A stretch of DNA of 64,000 bases from Chinchilla lanigera (lineage: Eukaryota > Chordata > Mammalia > Rodentia > Chinchillidae): contig NW_004955463.1 of NCBI RefSeq assembly GCF_000276665.1, positions 8,796,816 through 8,860,815 on the forward strand, given 5' to 3'. A program made the translations under genes and the position numbers. The notes under the pieces were generated by a model that made no database searches, was not told where the DNA came from, and saw nothing but the letters and a program-made list of their open reading frames with translations. How positions within the stretch are numbered: position 1 is the first letter of the stretch; each line of letters begins with the position of its first letter. Shown piece after piece: positions 11,930-23,612 of the stretch.

Positions 11930-12316
11930 TGTTATGGTTTGTGTCTAGATGTCCCCCAAAGCCTAGCACAGTCATTGGGGTGGGCTTTTGGGAGGCAGCT
12001 GAGTCTAGAGTTTGTGATTGGTTCATTGTCTTGTGCTGGGATTGGGGGTGTGAGTGCTCACCTGCCGTAGGGTGGGTAGCCTGCATACAGTATAAGGAAG
12101 GAAAAGAGCCTTGTCCTCCCACCTGATCCCTTTTTGCTCTTCTTGTTCTGTGGTCTTCCACCACCATGAACTGTTGCCTTTCTGTCACAGCACCCTGTCT
12201 TGGGGCCACCTGAGTATGGACTGAAACCTCCACAAACTGTAAGCTAAATAAACCTTTCCTTCCTTAAATTTAGGCATCAGGTATTTTGTCTCAGCAACGA
12301 GTGAAAAATTAAGTCA
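11930..12316 (+). repeat. ERVL-MaLR-like solo LTR, copy A
   Basis: Begins TGTTATGGTTTGTGTC and ends in an AAATTAAGTCA-like terminus, with an AATAAA signal at 12247-12252 and the downstream TATTTTGTCTCAGCAACGAG segment typical of mammalian apparent LTR retrotransposons. It aligns end to end with 27170-27528 and, in reverse complement, with 61031-61422. No clear target-site duplication. Confidence 0.65.
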
Positions 12317-12435
12317 GGAGGTAACAGAATGGTAAATGCAAACTTTAGAATCACAAGAATTTCTTTCAGTAGCTGTTGGTTTAAATCACTTTTTATTTCT
12401 GCTCATTCTTTTGTTTGCATTTCAAAGGATCCCGA

Positions 12436-12660
12436 TAATAATAGCTAACATTTACTGAACACATAGTAGGTGCCAAGTAGTCTTCTCAATGCCATTATCT
12501 AACTTATTCCACATAATAATCATCTATAGTAAATAACTTTTGATAGTGCCTTTTATTAATGGTGTAACTAAACTACAGAACAACTTGGTAAGTTATTCAA
12601 GACCACACATCTAGTAAGGGGTAGACCACAAATTAAAGCAGTCAGGTTGATTTCACTATA
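12436..12660 (-). repeat. MIR SINE, minus strand
   Basis: Follows the MIR reverse-complement order: AATAGCTAACATTTACTGAAC, TAGGTGCCAAGTAG, a region around 12540-12600 corresponding to the MIR core, then CAAGACCACACATCTAGTAAG. Confidence 0.72.
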
Positions 12661-13075
12661 TAAAGTTTTAAACACCTTACTTCATTCCTTCCATGACATG
12701 GTGGATGCTGCTGGCAAGAAGGCTTAGTAGGATGCTTTAGAAAGAGGAATTTCCATTTTTTCCTTTATAGAGTTATATGATGTTTGAATTTGTACCAAGT
12801 AGACATGCACCTATTTTGTCACTTGAAAGTAACAATAAAGAAATAGGAAAAGATTCTCATTCTTTTAATAATAGCATGAGAGCAGCTGTTTAGGTAGTGT
12901 GCTGCCAAACCAGTCTGATGTTTTCATAAGATTCAGTTGGAGGTAGATATGTGAGAAAAGTTGATGTAGTAAATTCTGAACTTTCTGTATAAGGATGGAG
13001 AGCTATGTATAAGGCCATTTGAATGAGATTAGGGTAATGTTAGGTCATGGGTAACTGTATGTAAAATTGCTCATT

Positions 13076-13150
13076 TTTTGGTGTTGGGAATTGAACCTAT
13101 AGCCTCATGCATGCTAAACACTCACTTTACCATTCAGTTCTACCCCCAAC
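13076..13150 (-). repeat. ID SINE, minus strand
   Basis: Contains GTGTTGGGAATTGAACCTAT and CATGCATGCTAAACACTCAC, the reverse complement of the box-B and anticodon regions of ID. Confidence 0.8.
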
Positions 13151-13188
13151 CAAATAATTCTTTGTATTTGTTGCTTTGCTGAAGCTGT

Positions 13189-13189
<1 letters not shown>

Positions 13190-13233
<44 letters not shown>
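13190..13233 (+). repeat. (TG)n microsatellite
   Basis: About 22 uninterrupted TG dinucleotides. Confidence 0.98.
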
Positions 13234-13236
<3 letters not shown>

Positions 13237-15213
13237 GTATGTATATAGTAATCTTTTTAGTGTTTTTCTTATTTGTGCTTCTTAATACATGTAAGCAAGT
13301 GATATCATTCCTTATAAGGGGCAAAGGAATTTGAGCTGTGAGGCAAGCTGACAAAGAGGAAATATATCCTGTCTGAGCAAGCAAGGAAAGGAAAAGGAGC
13401 AAAAATTCTTGCAACATTTATCTCTTTAGAAAAAAAAGGTGATCGTTTCTTCAACAGCAGTTGATTTGACACTTATTTAAAATGGCCCAGAAACTTGCCC
13501 ACTATAGAATTGGCTCCCTGGGGATCAGTGTTTGTCACATGTTGGGAATGGGACAGTGGAATTTATTACATGACCTGTAGACTCCCTTCCAGTCCTCCAT
13601 AGTCCATATTGTGAATTGCTAGGCCTGCTCTGTAGATGTGCATATCCAACCAGAAGTATTATTGGATACAGAAAAGTTTGTATCATTTTTTAGGATAAAA
13701 TGTCAAACAATATCTTCATATATACCAGTGAAAATCAACATGAGAAAACAAATGTTTGTTACAGGGGAAACAATTTAGTTGATCATTGGCAATATAAGAT
13801 ATGGTGTCCAAATAAACCGATGAATTCAGATAGACTATGGAAGTATTAGTTATGCCTTTTTGTCATTTGAACCTAAATAATATTTCTACACAGAAAAAGA
13901 GACCATCCAAATGAGAATGAGAAGGGTGAACCTGTGGATGATATGGTCTAGAAGTTTTTAAATACTCCTCAAAGCCAAATTATGACTTGAAGATGTTGTT
14001 ATACTGATCAACAATACTAACTGAAATTCTTCTAACAAGTTCATAACCTACGTACCTTTTCCAGCTGTATGCCAGAGCTCTCAGTGATTGGCAAAGCTGA
14101 ATCATAATACCTCCTTGCCAAGACTTGTCTCTAAATTCTTAACCTTTTTTTGTTTGCCAAGAACAAAGAAAAATTGTTGTAAACTTAGCTGCTGTTGTAA
14201 CATGAGCAGTCTTTTCCAAAAATGCAAATCACAAAGCAATAAGCATTACGTCATTTGAAGAAGCAGTTACATTTGGTTTCTGGTATTGTGTGGATACATT
14301 CCTTTCAGACTTTATTGGATATAGTGCTTTATTATAGGACTTTATCATTTTGAAGCACTTGCATATGTGTAATAAGATTTGATCTTTTCTGAGACTCAAA
14401 TTTTCATACACTTTATGTTTGTAGATTTTGATACTTAAATTTGTATAGTGCTTGCAATAAATGATTTGATTATTGTTGTATAGAAAATTTTTATTACTTT
14501 TCAAAATATATGAAACACACTTGGCAAACTGATTCATTGTTGATTTTTATTGCCACATAAGCTCTGTTTTCAAATACTACCAAATACATCTGTGTATTTT
14601 TAAAATCCAAAAATATTATTTAATGGATGGTTAATTATACCAGTATGTTAGAAATAACCAAATATTTAGGGTCATTTGGATTACTACTGAAAATTTCATT
14701 AGGCTTGAAAGTTTGATAAACTAAAAATCTGTAACATAGAGCTTGTAATAAACATGCTGTATTGCATAAAACTGTATTTCTGATTGTTCAGATTTTATTC
14801 TTTTTATAAAAGCCACAAAAAGTGTCATGTTGGCCTAAAGCCACGCTTTTCTGTAAATAGAACTCAGCACATAGAAGACAGTTTTCATTGCTAAAATAGC
14901 AATCCATAGTTTTGTTTGGTTAACAAGAACTGTGCTGCAGTGATGATGTATCCCTCTAGAGGACTGAAAAAATTTAGGGGTAGAGGAAGGGGAGAGGACT
15001 ATATTGAAGATCTGTGGAAACAGGAAAATATTTGAGTAGTTCTGTAAGTAAAAATGAGTTATTTTAGGTCTAAATAAGATAATCAATTTTGGCCAAAACC
15101 TTTTCTATTCCCTCCCTTCCTGCTCCCCACTTATTTGATGTTACCTAGGGGGTTACTCTGAGCAGTATGGTATGCTTGGAGCCCAGAGTGAGTTCTTTGT
15201 TTTCTAGCTATTA
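13234..15213. other. No gene seen; AT-rich DNA
   Basis: Includes a 102-codon minus-strand frame (14229-14537) rich in Asn, Lys and Ile with no domain; this composition simply reflects AT-rich sequence. Confidence 0.55.
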
Positions 15214-15455
15214 TCTTCTTCTCCTCCCCCTTCTCTTCCCCTCCCCTCCTCCTCCTCCTCCTCCTCCTTCTCCTCCTTCTTCTTCTTCTCCTCTTTCTCC
15301 TTCTCCTTCTCCTTCTTATTCTCCTCCTCCTCCTTCTTCTCTTTCTCCTTCTCCTTCTCCTTCTCCTTCTCCTTCTCCTTCTCCTTCTCCTCCTTCTCCT
15401 TCTCCTTCTCCTCCTTCTCCTTCTCCTTCTCCTTCTTATTCTCCTCCTCCTCCTC
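15214..15455 (+). repeat. Long pure polypyrimidine tract, (TTCTCC)n-like
   Basis: About 240 bp of almost only C and T, built from TTCTCC, TCC and TTC units, with two matching internal segments that each contain TTCTTATTCTCCTCCTCC. Translations give only runs of Pro/Ser or Arg/Lys/Glu. Such mirror-like tracts can form triplex DNA. Confidence 0.96.
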
Positions 15456-15904
15456 ATTTTTGCTCAAATGCACCAAACTCCTTGCATTTTTTTTCTGTCC
15501 AAAAGACTTTCCCCTATACTCTTTATTTAATACATACTATTTTTTAGGTCTTCTTTTAAGTCCACATTCTTGGAGAATTATCTTTAATAACGACTAAGTT
15601 TAATATCATGTAAGACACCCATTAAGCAGCCAGGATATAACTTTCCAGTTGCGCATGTGCAGGTGGCTAGAAAAGACTCTGTGGTAAGTATCACATTTGG
15701 GAGGAGGAGACAGTGAAAAAGCTTCATCCGAAGAACACAAAGGATATGTTTATATGCATTTCTCAGGGCATGTGTTCATGTACTTATGTGTTGGTGAAAT
15801 TTCCATTAAGAAATATTAAATTCCTAATTTGTGTACAGAATGTGTGTGCAGCACAATCTGTGTATGTGTTGGGTTATGAAAAATACAACAAAGTGAAGGT
15901 TATG

Positions 15905-16345
15905 TCAACTCATTTTTTTCATATTTTGTTACAAGTACAGAATATTGGAGTTCAGTGTGACATTATCAGATATACTATGATCATATCCATCCTCTCTTTG
16001 CCCCCCTTATCTCCCCTTCCCCCACCCAATCTATTTCCTCTTATTTAATAGCTTCTCTTTTACTTTTTCATGTCATCTTCTTTCTCCCTCAATTCCACAT
16101 ATGAGAGAAAACGTATCTTTCTGATTTTGGCTTATTTAACAACATGATGATCTCTGTTCTTCCTGAAAATAACATGATCTTTATTTTTCTTTATGGCCAA
16201 GTAATACTATGTTGTGTATATACTGCAAACACCTAGGCTGACTCCATGACTTGGCTATTGTGAATTGATAACACCTCCCTTTTGAAATCTGAGACATCTT
16301 TGGGAGCATAACTATATAGCAATATTCCATCTAGACTCATATAGT
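15905..16345 (-). repeat. Degenerate LINE-1 3'-end fragment, minus strand
   Basis: Segments such as TGAGAGAAAACGTATC, ATTTAACAACATGATGATCTC, TTTATGGCCAAGTAATACTA, ACCTAGGCTGACTCCATGAC and TTGGCTATTGTGAATTGATA follow the order of antisense LINE-1 ORF2/3' UTR sequence. The pyrimidine-rich part (15985-16045) fits the antisense 3' UTR. No open frame remains. Confidence 0.6.
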
Positions 16346-17500
16346 CACAATATAATGACTTGCTAGTTCATATGATATATAGAGAGCTAGACTATAATGG
16401 GTGATTTGAGAGCTAAGGCAAGATCTCTTGAATATGGAATCCTTTCCAGTAATATTAACTTGTATCAAATGCATCATACTTGCTTAATTGTCCTTAACAT
16501 AGTTAAGCTAGAAATACATTAACATGTATTAACCTGTAACACAAATTGGCTTCAATATTCTGTAACAAAGATGAAACCCAGAACAAAGAAACAGAAGAAA
16601 ACAGGAAATGTCTGGAAATACGGCTCAGCATAGGGGAAAACTGTGTAGCAGAAAAGCCCTGGATATCAAGATGGAATGAAATAATGAAATGAGACTAGAA
16701 AGAGGCTTTCAGCACTAGGCATAAATATATATTTCTGCCTTTCATGATTCTGTGCTGGGTCATTAAGTCTTTTGCAGGATTTAGTCTCCTCATCCTTTCC
16801 AGCCTCATTATTTTGATCCAAATCATCCTTATTATTCAAACAGCACATAGAAGCATTGTGAAATCCTTAGTGTCACTTACTGCTGGATGTCTCTTAGCTC
16901 CTTTTCTGTACCCTGCCACAGAGGCTTCCAGTATCCTCAAGAAACATGGAAGAGCAGCTCTCTGAAATCCTACTGCCCAGAACAGGAAGAGGAGAGAATT
17001 TCCTCTTGAAATTCATTAGGACTCTCATAATTTCTTGCAATATCTAGTCCCAGCTGAGGTGTGACAAACTGACCTCTGGCAGAATTAGAAATGTGAATCT
17101 CCCACTGGAAGGCAGCTTGTGCAGAGTACAGAGACAGGAAAATGTAAAGAAAGGGAACAGAGAGGTCCTACCCTGCACAAAGAAAATTGATCTTATGATC
17201 AGCTCTGCTAAGGACATAGTTTCCCAGTGTTTACTACCAAAAGGATACAGAGAAAAAAGGCACAGGCATGAGGATTTGTGGGGAAAAAAAGTTCGCGAAT
17301 TTCTTAAAAGAATAATATCTGATTCGATGTCAGGGCAACATGAAGGAATGAGGAAAAAAAGCATAAAGATGTGAATACATTTAGATGACTATAATGATAT
17401 TGTTCATAATCAAAAATCTATTTGACTTCACTGACAGTTTTTCTTTATTTCCAGAGTATTAATTAGTAAACAACTGAATACATTACCTCCTTCATCTTCT
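16346..17500. other. No gene seen
   Basis: Overlapping plus and minus frames around 17044-17374 have no family resemblance. Confidence 0.5.
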
Positions 17501-17507
17501 TCTTCTT

Positions 17508-17945
17508 NNNNNNNNNNNNNNNNNNNNNNNNNNNNNNNNNNNNNNNNNNNNNNNNNNNNNNNNNNNNNNNNNNNNNNNNNNNNNNNNNNNNNNNNNNNNN
17601 NNNNNNNNNNNNNNNNNNNNNNNNNNNNNNNNNNNNNNNNNNNNNNNNNNNNNNNNNNNNNNNNNNNNNNNNNNNNNNNNNNNNNNNNNNNNNNNNNNNN
17701 NNNNNNNNNNNNNNNNNNNNNNNNNNNNNNNNNNNNNNNNNNNNNNNNNNNNNNNNNNNNNNNNNNNNNNNNNNNNNNNNNNNNNNNNNNNNNNNNNNNN
17801 NNNNNNNNNNNNNNNNNNNNNNNNNNNNNNNNNNNNNNNNNNNNNNNNNNNNNNNNNNNNNNNNNNNNNNNNNNNNNNNNNNNNNNNNNNNNNNNNNNNN
17901 NNNNNNNNNNNNNNNNNNNNNNNNNNNNNNNNNNNNNNNNNNNNN
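17508..17945. other. Assembly gap (438 N) within a TTC/TCC microsatellite
   Basis: Both flanks are pyrimidine triplet repeats: (CTT)n on the left and (TCC)n then (TTC)n on the right to about 18022. The gap is therefore most likely unresolved microsatellite, and its size may be only an estimate. Confidence 0.97.
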
Positions 17946-18022
17946 TCCTCCTCCTCCTCCTTCTTCTTCTTCTTCTTCTTCTTCTTCTTCTTCTTCTTCT
18001 TCTTCTTCTTCTTCTTCTTCTT
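17945..18022 (+). repeat. (TCC)n/(TTC)n microsatellite at the gap edge
   Basis: A few TCC units followed by over 20 TTC units. It directly adjoins the T-run of the minus-strand ID at 18021, so it looks like an expanded SINE tail. Confidence 0.95.
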
Positions 18023-18092
18023 TTTTGGCCATACTAGGATTGAATCCAGGATATTGTACATGGTAGGGAATCACTCTACCTCTAGCAAAAAA
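18021..18092 (-). repeat. ID SINE, minus strand (first of a cluster of three)
   Basis: Contains TACTAGGATTGAATCCAGGA and GGGAATCACTCTACCTCTAG, matching antisense ID. Its A-tail reads as TTTTTT plus (TTC)n on the + strand. Confidence 0.75.
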
Positions 18093-18258
18093 TGTTCATT
18101 TTTAAGTAAATAATAGATAAATTTCTCATAGAGCCAGTTTATTATTGTGGCATTATTTGTTATTGTAATAGTCATGTGCTGTCTGTTGATGGAATTGGTT
18201 AGACTCAGAAATTTTAGCTACATGTAGCTATTATCTTATTTTTGTTTTATCTTATGTT

Positions 18259-18336
18259 GTTTTTTGTAGTGCTGGGGATTGAACCCAAGGCCTAGTGTTA
18301 AGCAAGCAGCTCTATCACTTAGTTACATCCCCAGTG
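18259..18336 (-). repeat. ID SINE, minus strand (second of three)
   Basis: TGCTGGGGATTGAACCCAAG near the start and AGCTCTATCACTTAGTTACA then TCCCCAG near the end, in antisense ID order. Confidence 0.85.
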
Positions 18337-18437
18337 TTGGCCATTATTTTAGAGTTAAAGTTAATTTTAGTTTTATCTGCTGCTAAGCTCCTTGAGGTAA
18401 CTGGAACACATCAAAATCTTGAAAAGGAAACAATTTG

Positions 18438-18531
18438 TTTGTTTATTTGTTCTTTTGTGGTGCTGGCAATTAAACCCAGAGCCCTGTCATGCTAAGTAAG
18501 CTCTATACTACTGAGCAATACCTCCAGCCCA
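18438..18531 (-). repeat. ID SINE, minus strand (third of three)
   Basis: GTGCTGGCAATTAAACCCAG, ATGCTAAGTAAGCTCTATAC, ACTGAGCAATACCTCCAGCC: antisense ID with scattered substitutions. Confidence 0.85.
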
Positions 18532-19173
18532 ATCTTCTTAGTAAACCTTTCTAATCAGGAAGAGTTGGTTCCATGGAAACAATTTGCTTTAAACATTAAA
18601 TACTCTCTAGTTTAACTCTTAAATACATTTAATGGATGACACTTGCACTTGCCACACTTTAAAGCTTTTCATTTCATTCAGCTAAATGTATCATTCATCA
18701 ATAAAATGTTTTGAAGAAGGAGATATTACCTTGCAGAAGTGAATGGCTTCAGATAATATCCATGAAAATAGTCACAGAAATGACCATGCATGTAGGATTT
18801 GAAAGAGTTTCACACTTGTATAGAAATTTACACAAACCAGATTTCCCCTGGAGTGTCACAAAATAAACAATAATGTAGCACACATCTTATGTTATTTTAT
18901 TTACCACATTAAATTTCGTCTCTGGTGATAAAAAGGTCACCCAGAGCACTCTGTGAGATAACCTAAGAGAGTTCCCTGATGAAACTAAAACCAAATCAAG
19001 CAGAATATTTTCACTCAAAGAGATTATAAATCTGTGATAGAAAAGTTCAAGTTTTTTGTGACCTTATTTGATTAAAGTTACTTTTTCAGAAGTGCCCCCC
19101 AAATCTATTATTTATTTTGCTCTTTAGTTACCAGGTTTTCTTGTGTGTTAAAGACATATAAGGGGGCTCCAGG

Positions 19174-19323
19174 GCCTGGCATGGTGGCGCACGCCTGTAA
19201 TCCCAGCACTCTGGAGGCTGAGGCAGGATTATCCTTGTGAGTTCGAGACCAGCCTGGGCTACAAAGGAAGCTCAAGGCCAGCCTGGACTGCATCGTGAGA
19301 CCCTGTCTCAAAAAACAAAAAAA
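19174..19323 (+). repeat. B1 SINE, well preserved
   Basis: GCCTGGCATGGTGGCGCACG, CCTGTAATCCCAGCACTCTG, then two CCAGCCTGG motifs exactly 29 bp apart (the B1 internal duplication) and CCCTGTCTCAAAAAAC. CpG sites are still largely present, so it is one of the younger SINEs here. Confidence 0.95.
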
Positions 19324-19423
19324 GGGGGAGGTGTTCCAAATAGTGTAGCTTTCTTCATAAGTTTCCCACATTTTCATAAGTGTTCTGAACCTCTTATCCA
19401 ATGTTTGCTGGCATGTGTGAATG

Positions 19424-19451
19424 CACACACACACACACACACACACACACT
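19424..19451 (+). repeat. (CA)n microsatellite
   Basis: About 14 uninterrupted CA dinucleotides. Confidence 0.97.
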
Positions 19452-19675
19452 CTCACATTCTCATAGATTTCTCCTCTCTTTAGCAGTAATATTCCAAAGA
19501 ACAACAAAGGAAGCACTGTAATAGAATGTGTAGTGCAGGGACCTGGAGCCGTGCTTCATCCTCCGTGCTGATCTGAACTGCCACATCTTACTTGGCTCAT
19601 ATTTTCACCTGTGGAGATAAGAACTGATAGCACTGTTGTGAAATTAAAATCAGATCATGAATGTAAAACTCTGAT

Positions 19676-20235
19676 TTATTTATTTATTTTAAAGAGAATA
19701 CTAAAACAAAAGAACAATAGCAAACTACCAACATCACAGACATAAATAAAACAAACGAGAACATTAAAAATGATACAAGCTTTCAAAATAAAATGATAGG
19801 AATTAACAGTGGTTGTTATGTTACATATTGTTATCTTCAACAAAGTTGTTCCAGTGACCAGATATAAGAATGGAAGATTGATCAAACTATTAAAGAGAAT
19901 AAAAAAAATATTTAAAAAAAACATTAGAGATGATACAGAGTTTCACTAGACAAGATGGTAGAAATTCACCAATGGTTGTTATATTGCATATTGTTGTCTT
20001 CAAATCAGCTGCTCAGATTACAAGACATAAGCATACATAATCTAAATATAAAAAAAATTGAGCATTAACTGTTCCTTTCAATAAACCACCAGTCGTCAGC
20101 AGTAGAGTTAGCCTAGTGTAAGAACCTGAAGGAGTAAATAAAACCCAAAACGTACAATAGGTAATATGAAAGAGAAAGAAATTGCTCAAAGGAAGGAACA
20201 ACTGGGATGAGGGAAAGAAGCAAAAAAAAAAAAGT
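19676..20235 (-). repeat. LINE-1 3'-end fragment, copy 2, with internal duplication and a likely 5' inversion
   Basis: Homologous to 3745-4160 (GATAGGAATTAACAGTGGTT, AAGATTGATCAAAC, CATTAACTGTTCCTTTCAAT). It has a second unit: the block from about 19759 recurs from about 19919. After about 20115 the part matching copy 1's CATCCCAGTTG block appears in reverse complement (CAACTGGGATG at about 20200), giving purine-rich + strand sequence and an A-run at 20221-20233. This arrangement fits twin-primed LINE-1 insertion. Confidence 0.5.
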
Positions 20236-22569
20236 AAAACTCTTACAGTATGGCCAGAAACATAGTAAGGAATAACAAATAATATTTATTCTTTTTACTA
20301 TTTTTCTATGGGATTAAGTCACATGGGTATTGTATAATATATTATAGTAGAGACTATGAGAGTGAAAGCAAATGGATACTTTGGGTTTGTTTTATTTTTA
20401 CCATCCTAAAATTGAAAAAAATCCACACAAAAATCTAAATGATTGATCCATTTTGACAACATATATATCTACTGTATTCTGCTGTTTTGGTGCTCAGTTT
20501 CACAATATTTCATGTTATAGAAGAAGAAGTTAAGGCATCAAGACTTGAAATACTTATTCAGGTTCATTGGAACCAGCTCACAAAGGAAGCATCTGAGCAA
20601 GTTGAATAGTCCTTCATTGTCTCCCTGAAAAGCAGTTCATACAGATGGTACATTAAGGTTTACCCAAGAAAATAAAATGGCAAATAAAAATCAAAGACAG
20701 AGACAGTATATTATTATTTATTTAAAGAAAGAAATAAGCAAAGATTAAGTTTTTTTTATATTATGAACTAATGTCTTCAAGCAACTCAGGAACGGAAGGT
20801 CAAGTTGGCAACTTTGAAAACTGAAATTGAATGAGAACATTTCAAGAAGAAAATTTCGACTGTTCTTAATTAGCAGAGAAAAGGTGAATGAAGTGTAGTT
20901 TGAGGACCTGACTCAGAGACCACCCGCCTGGCTTAATGCCAGATTTTTTACCTATCCTTCATCTAAAACAATATATTACAACAGATTGAATGCAGAAGCA
21001 AATAGAAGACTGCTGTCTATTAAAGAAATTCACAAAAAAATAAACCAACTCTCTCTTCTTGCTAAAATTATTTTTTTTCTGAAAATAGACTTATTTTTCA
21101 TAAAAACTATGTTACTTATGTTACTCTAATGGAGTTTGTAGGTTATTTTTTATAATGAGTTTTAAAAAATCTTTCTTCCTAAGTTTTAGATTCTAGTATA
21201 AGTGTTAGTGGAGGTACTGCCCAAGCCGAAAGCTCTCTAGGGGTTTTAATAATTTTCAGCGCGAAGAGGAGTTTTTAAATGAAAAGTGTTCAGGAGATAG
21301 GTCTGTATTTGCTGGGTTGCTTCTCCTAGCTCCTCTGGCGTCCTCTTATCTCTGACCAGAGAACTAGCCCTTCTGGTGTTCTGCAGCAGATTTCTCAAAG
21401 TCATTACCATATGAAAGAAATTTCCAGGGTCTTATTCTTCCTACTTTCTGACTAATGTTTAAAGTGCCTACCTCTGTTTTCTTCTTGGAATTTGTTCCTT
21501 TTGTAGCAATAAACTACTCTGATTTCCAAACAGCCTTCTTGATTACTCCTGTTTTCTACTTTGGTTTCTTATTCCAGGGGATTTTCCCTTTTCTCAACTG
21601 TGTCTGTGTGTTTGTCTTTAAAGAGCTTTTCTTAATTTTTTTCTAGATCAGAGGTCTTTCCCATAGTGTCAAGCAAGAAGCATTTCAGTTCCCACCTGAC
21701 TATCTGCATCTCAGTGTCAGTGGGTTTAATACCACACTTAACATCTTGCTCACCAGTGCGCTCCCTGAGTCATCTGATGTTTGTGCCTGACCTAGAAGCT
21801 CGGTTCTCCTAGGCAGTTGCACATTTCCTGAGTGAGTTTTCACTTCTGCCATGCGTCTTGCACTCTCTTTGTTCCTCCGTGGCCAGAAAATGCCAGATTA
21901 AGACCTTATCGTCTCACATTTGGGCCATTTTAATAGTTACTTATTAGCTGCTCCCTTTTCCCAAAGAGAATTTCATTTGCTCAACTTGCCCAGCATAATC
22001 TCAGATTTATTGATGACATTGTTCATTTTCAACTTTGACTTTTGGTCATGGAAAGCTCTTCCATGAAAAAGAAGTTTTAGAAAAGTAATCCCAACACTTA
22101 ACTAAATTGTGCTCATGGATTTGCTGCTGGAACCTTAAGTGAAGAAATACTGTGTGTGTCTCTCAGGAGAGAAAGGGAATCCCAGAGGTGGGTACCCAGG
22201 GGGCTCTTCTCCTAGCTGTTCTTTGGTTTCCCTCCGAAAATCACAAGACCCTGTGAACTCTGAGGAGTCCAGTGCTGATGAAGGAAACATAGGCAACACT
22301 GCCCCCTTCCCAGGGCAGCTACTCTATGTCTGTCTTCCATCACAAGGCAATTTCTAGGCTGGACCACCATCAGCTTAAGCAAGGATGGAGGCAGAGGAGC
22401 AAAAGAGAGGGTGCTTAGTTTCTGAGGACTGAGAAGTGAGGAAGAGAGAAGTCACTGTCACCCCAAATGTAGGTTCAACTTAGAGAATTAAGTTTGGGGG
22501 AATTTAGACCTTTACTGTTCTGAAATGACATGCAACACCTAAGAAATCGAGAGTTATGATTTTACATTT
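20236..22569. other. No gene seen
   Basis: AT-rich on the left; more balanced composition at 21200-22400. No repeat family recognised. Confidence 0.5.
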
Positions 22570-22609
<40 letters not shown>

Positions 22610-22624
22610 TATACATATATATAT
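22570..22624 (+). repeat. (CT)n(TA)n compound microsatellite
   Basis: Nine CT units followed by alternating TA with single G and C interruptions; the TA part is nearly self-complementary. Confidence 0.95.
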
Positions 22625-23339
22625 TTAGTCTTTTATATTTATTTACGTATTTGCCCTTGTGGGAGTGCTCCATTTCTCTCTGTACAATATCCACTTTATT
22701 CCATTCTCTTTCCCTCCCTGGCCAATTTGTTTTATTTTATTTTATATAATTAAGTTCATTGGTACATTTTAGAAATACATAAGCATCATATTCCTCATAG
22801 GGTATTTGTAGCTGTACATGATATATTTTGATTTCTCTATTTTTTCCCAATCTGCTCTTTATATTTCTATACCTTTCAAATTCATATCCCAGCTCTGACT
22901 CTCCCCGAGTTTCAGGTACAGTCCAACTGTCATCTGTACTTAGACTGGAAGACATCTCAAAGTTGATAATTGAATGTAGAATTCTTAATTTCCTCTTCTC
23001 TCCCTGGTCTTCCTTCAAAAACCCACTCCGCCCAAATTGGTCCCCATGTTAGTAAATATCTTGTCCTTTTGTCTAGGTCCTGGGATGAAAAGCTAGGAGT
23101 CCTCCTTTGCTGTTCTTCATTGCCATCACATCCACATACAATTCTTCCTAGCACATCCTTCAGACTGTGTCCTAACCTCCCGCTCACCCCACTTCCACTC
23201 ACACCCAACCACCGCCATCTCTGGCTTGCCACTGGTTTTTTCCTCCATTACAAGCTCAGTCCTGCCTTGGGATGTCTAGGTTTGCACTTCTGTGCACCCG
23301 ACATTGTTATTCTTTTGATTTTAATATGATTCATTCCTT

Positions 23340-23612
23340 TAAATACTACCTTTCCAGGGAAGCCTTCTGACAACTCTATGTATCGTAACTACCCCTCTAC
23401 TATTCCCTATCTCCTTTCACAGCTTTTTTGTTTCCTGCATGACTCCTTGAAAATACTGTCTGCTGTTATGCATTGAGTTGTTTACTATCTGAGAAGAGGC
23501 TGCAGGAGGCCAACATGTTGTAGCACTCATCACTGTGACACTGTGATCTAGAGCAAAGCCCCGTGCATGATCATAGGCATGCTGTAAGTGTTGAACGGGG
23601 AAACAACTTGTT
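23340..23612 (+). repeat. L2 LINE 3' end, plus strand
   Basis: CAGGGAAGCCTTCTGACAAC, CTATCTCCTTTCACAGC, TTGTTTACTATCTGAGAAG and finally CATGCTGTAAGTGTTGAACG follow the order of the L2 3' terminus. Confidence 0.65.

Noticed and set aside
15131..15476. Poly-Arg, poly-Glu/Lys and Pro/Ser-rich open frames
   Set aside because: These are pure translations of the polypyrimidine tract; no gene-like sequence on either side.
17463..18074. Poly-Glu / poly-Lys frames spanning the gap
   Set aside because: Translation of a TTC repeat and of N bases.
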